A stretch of DNA of 64,000 bases from Mangrovibrevibacter kandeliae. GTDB lineage: Bacteria > Pseudomonadota > Alphaproteobacteria > Rhizobiales > Rhizobiaceae. Of the stretch, positions 62,967 through 64,000 are shown piece by piece. Position numbers and translations under genes: made by a program. Numbering within the stretch: position 1 is the first letter of the stretch; each line of letters starts with the position of its first letter. The stretch is from assembly GCF_024519155.1 (NCBI RefSeq), contig NZ_JANIFJ010000002.1, positions 62,001 through 126,000 of the forward strand, written 5' to 3'. A model generated the notes under the pieces. The model had not been told where the DNA came from. It saw nothing but the letters and a program-made list of their open reading frames with translations, and ran no database searches.

Positions 62967-63580
62967 TGCCAATCCATCGCAGGGCCGTTGTGTCCGGCGC
63001 TCTCGCGGGCGCCGCAATGCTCCTATCCCGCCGCAGCCTTGCTGCGAGCGATCCCATGTCGAAGCAAGCGGTGCTGCACGATCCGCAGGTGCCGGCGCTT
63101 GGCAACCCGAACGGCGACGTGACGATCGTCGAATATTTCGACTACCAGTGCCCCTTCTGCAAGAAGGCGTATCCCGACATCCTGAAGCTCGTGCGCGACG
63201 ACGGGCGCATCCGACTCGTCATGAAGGACTGGCCGATCTTCGGGTCGGTGTCGCGCTACGCATCGCAGCTGGCGCTGGCGGCGGGGGACCATCATGCGCA
63301 GGCTCTGGACGCGCTGATGCGCACCCGCGGACGGCTGACGGTGGCCGAGGTCGACGAGACCCTCGGCCGAACCGGCTTCGACGTCGCCGCGCTGCGGCAG
63401 TCCTACGGCAGGCAACGCCGGCGCATCGACGGGATCCTTGTGCGCAACGCGGCTCAGGCCGAAGGCTTCGGCCTCGCGGGCACGCCGGCCTACCTGGTCG
63501 AGACGGTGCTGTTTCCCGGTCCGCCCGACCTCGCGGACGTCCGGCGGGCAATTGCCGCGGCCCGCACCGCCGGGCACTGA
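62966..63580 (+). CDS. DsbA-family thiol oxidoreductase, exported
   Basis: 204 residues from ATG 62966. The N-terminus H-R-R-A-V-V-S-G-A-L-A-G-A-A-M-L-L resembles a Tat signal. The mature part has the thioredoxin-fold active site Y-Q-C-P-F-C-K-K and the cis-proline turn G-L-A-G-T-P-A-Y. It is periplasmic and close to the DSBA/FrnE-like group. Co-expression with the YeeE pair suggests handling of persulfide or thiosulfate at the membrane, or reduction of the channel cysteines. That is inference. Confidence 0.9.
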   Translation: MPIHRRAVVSGALAGAAMLLSRRSLAASDPMSKQAVLHDPQVPALGNPNGDVTIVEYFDYQCPFCKKAYPDILKLVRDDGRIRLVMKDWPIFGSVSRYASQLALAAGDHHAQALDALMRTRGRLTVAEVDETLGRTGFDVAALRQSYGRQRRRIDGILVRNAAQAEGFGLAGTPAYLVETVLFPGPPDLADVRRAIAAARTAGH

Positions 63581-63756
63581 CGCTCGGAGCGTCCCCAAGC
63601 CGGCAGCGACGGGTGGCGATGCCGCTTTGCAAAGCTTTTGCGACATCCCCATCTTCGTGGCACTCTGGCGCGGGGCGGACAACCCGCCGCGCGGAACCTG
63701 AAGCGCCGGTGGCAATTCACGCTCCCGTGGCGGGCATCAGAACGAGGGCAGCGATC

Positions 63757-64000
63757 TTGGAGAACAGCCAGCCGGAGCGGTCCGCCGCGGTGATCGACTT
63801 TGCCGGGCTGCGACCCGCCGCAGTGCCCTACGTCTCCTTCGACCGGCGCGAGCTGTCCGAGATCCTCAAGGTCTATGGCCGCATGGTCGCCGCCGGCGAA
63901 TGGCGCGACTATGCGATCGACACGCTGCGCGAGCGTGCCGTGTTCTCGATCTTCCGCCGCTCGAGCGAGATGCCGCTCTTCCGGGTCGAGAAGAACCCGA
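63757..64000 (+). CDS. DUF2794-family protein (cut by window edge)
   Basis: 81 codons are visible from TTG 63757, which has GAGGG 8 nt upstream; GTG 63727 is an alternative. The block V-S-F-D-R-R-E-L-S-E-I-L-K-V-Y-G-R-M-V then G-E-W-R-D-Y-A-I-D and F-S-I-F-R-R-S-S-E-M-P-L-F-R-V-E-K matches DUF2794, a conserved alphaproteobacterial protein of unknown function. It supports the lineage assignment. Confidence 0.82.
   Translation, partial: MENSQPERSAAVIDFAGLRPAAVPYVSFDRRELSEILKVYGRMVAAGEWRDYAIDTLRERAVFSIFRRSSEMPLFRVEKNP

Noticed and set aside
63621-63640. Short inverted repeat near GCAAAGCTTTTGC as a regulatory site for the DUF2794 gene
   Set aside because: Arms are only 5 bp and common by chance; no further support was visible.

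Overview
The window is 64 kb of GC-rich, densely coding DNA with no rRNA, tRNA, insertion sequence, phage or CRISPR signal that I can see. It looks like chromosomal DNA of an alphaproteobacterium, probably of the order Hyphomicrobiales. The reasons are the GTG/TTG starts with clear Shine-Dalgarno sites, the many 1-4 nt ATGA/TGATG gene overlaps, the wealth of ABC uptake systems, and a DUF2794-type gene at the right edge, a family I know from Alphaproteobacteria. The genus assignment is inference.

Layout. 1-3732: a small redox/hydrolase cluster (alpha/beta hydrolase cut by the left edge, SnoaL-like protein, NADP-binding oxidoreductase, SDR) with a divergent LysR regulator. 3745-8013: an autotransporter-like protein with Ig-type repeats whose signal peptide lies in another frame, and a divergent AraC regulator. 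8180-14730: an MFS transporter and an operon for a TauABC/SsuABC-type ABC importer with an isochorismatase-family amidohydrolase, a polysaccharide-deacetylase-family protein and a LysR regulator. 15102-22562: a seven-gene Dpp-type ABC operon that embeds a glycerophosphodiester phosphodiesterase and a nucleotide-pyrophosphatase-like phosphohydrolase. 22842-30579: a divergent operon with two M20 amidohydrolases and a second Dpp-type importer. 30631-38661: the high-affinity potassium system kdp(orf27)FABCDE, including two micro-genes. 38817-43089: a five-gene operon with two Fe-S hydro-lyases (aconitase/LeuCD-like and fumarase/TtdAB-like) and a D-2-hydroxyacid dehydrogenase.

43314-61898 is the most coherent and unusual block. 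It is a CoA-dependent catabolic cluster under a HutC-type GntR regulator, with two CaiB-type CoA transferases, a coupled pair of acyl-CoA dehydrogenases, two enoyl-CoA hydratase units, a hydroxyacyl-CoA dehydrogenase, a BKACE beta-keto acid cleavage enzyme and no visible thiolase. It also holds an alpha/beta hydrolase, a metallo-beta-lactamase-fold hydrolase, an AhpD/CMD-like protein, a GST, a flavin reductase and an ABC importer with two tandem paralogous binding proteins. Seven AT-rich sites of related sequence lie at its gene boundaries and may form a regulon. The likely logic is import of an organic acid, CoA transfer, desaturation, hydration, oxidation and cleavage. The substrate cannot be read from sequence.

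62074-63580 holds two YeeE/YedE half-size membrane proteins and a secreted DsbA-like thioredoxin (possible sulfur-compound handling). The window ends inside a DUF2794 gene. All identifications come from reading motifs and protein resemblance. No database search was run.
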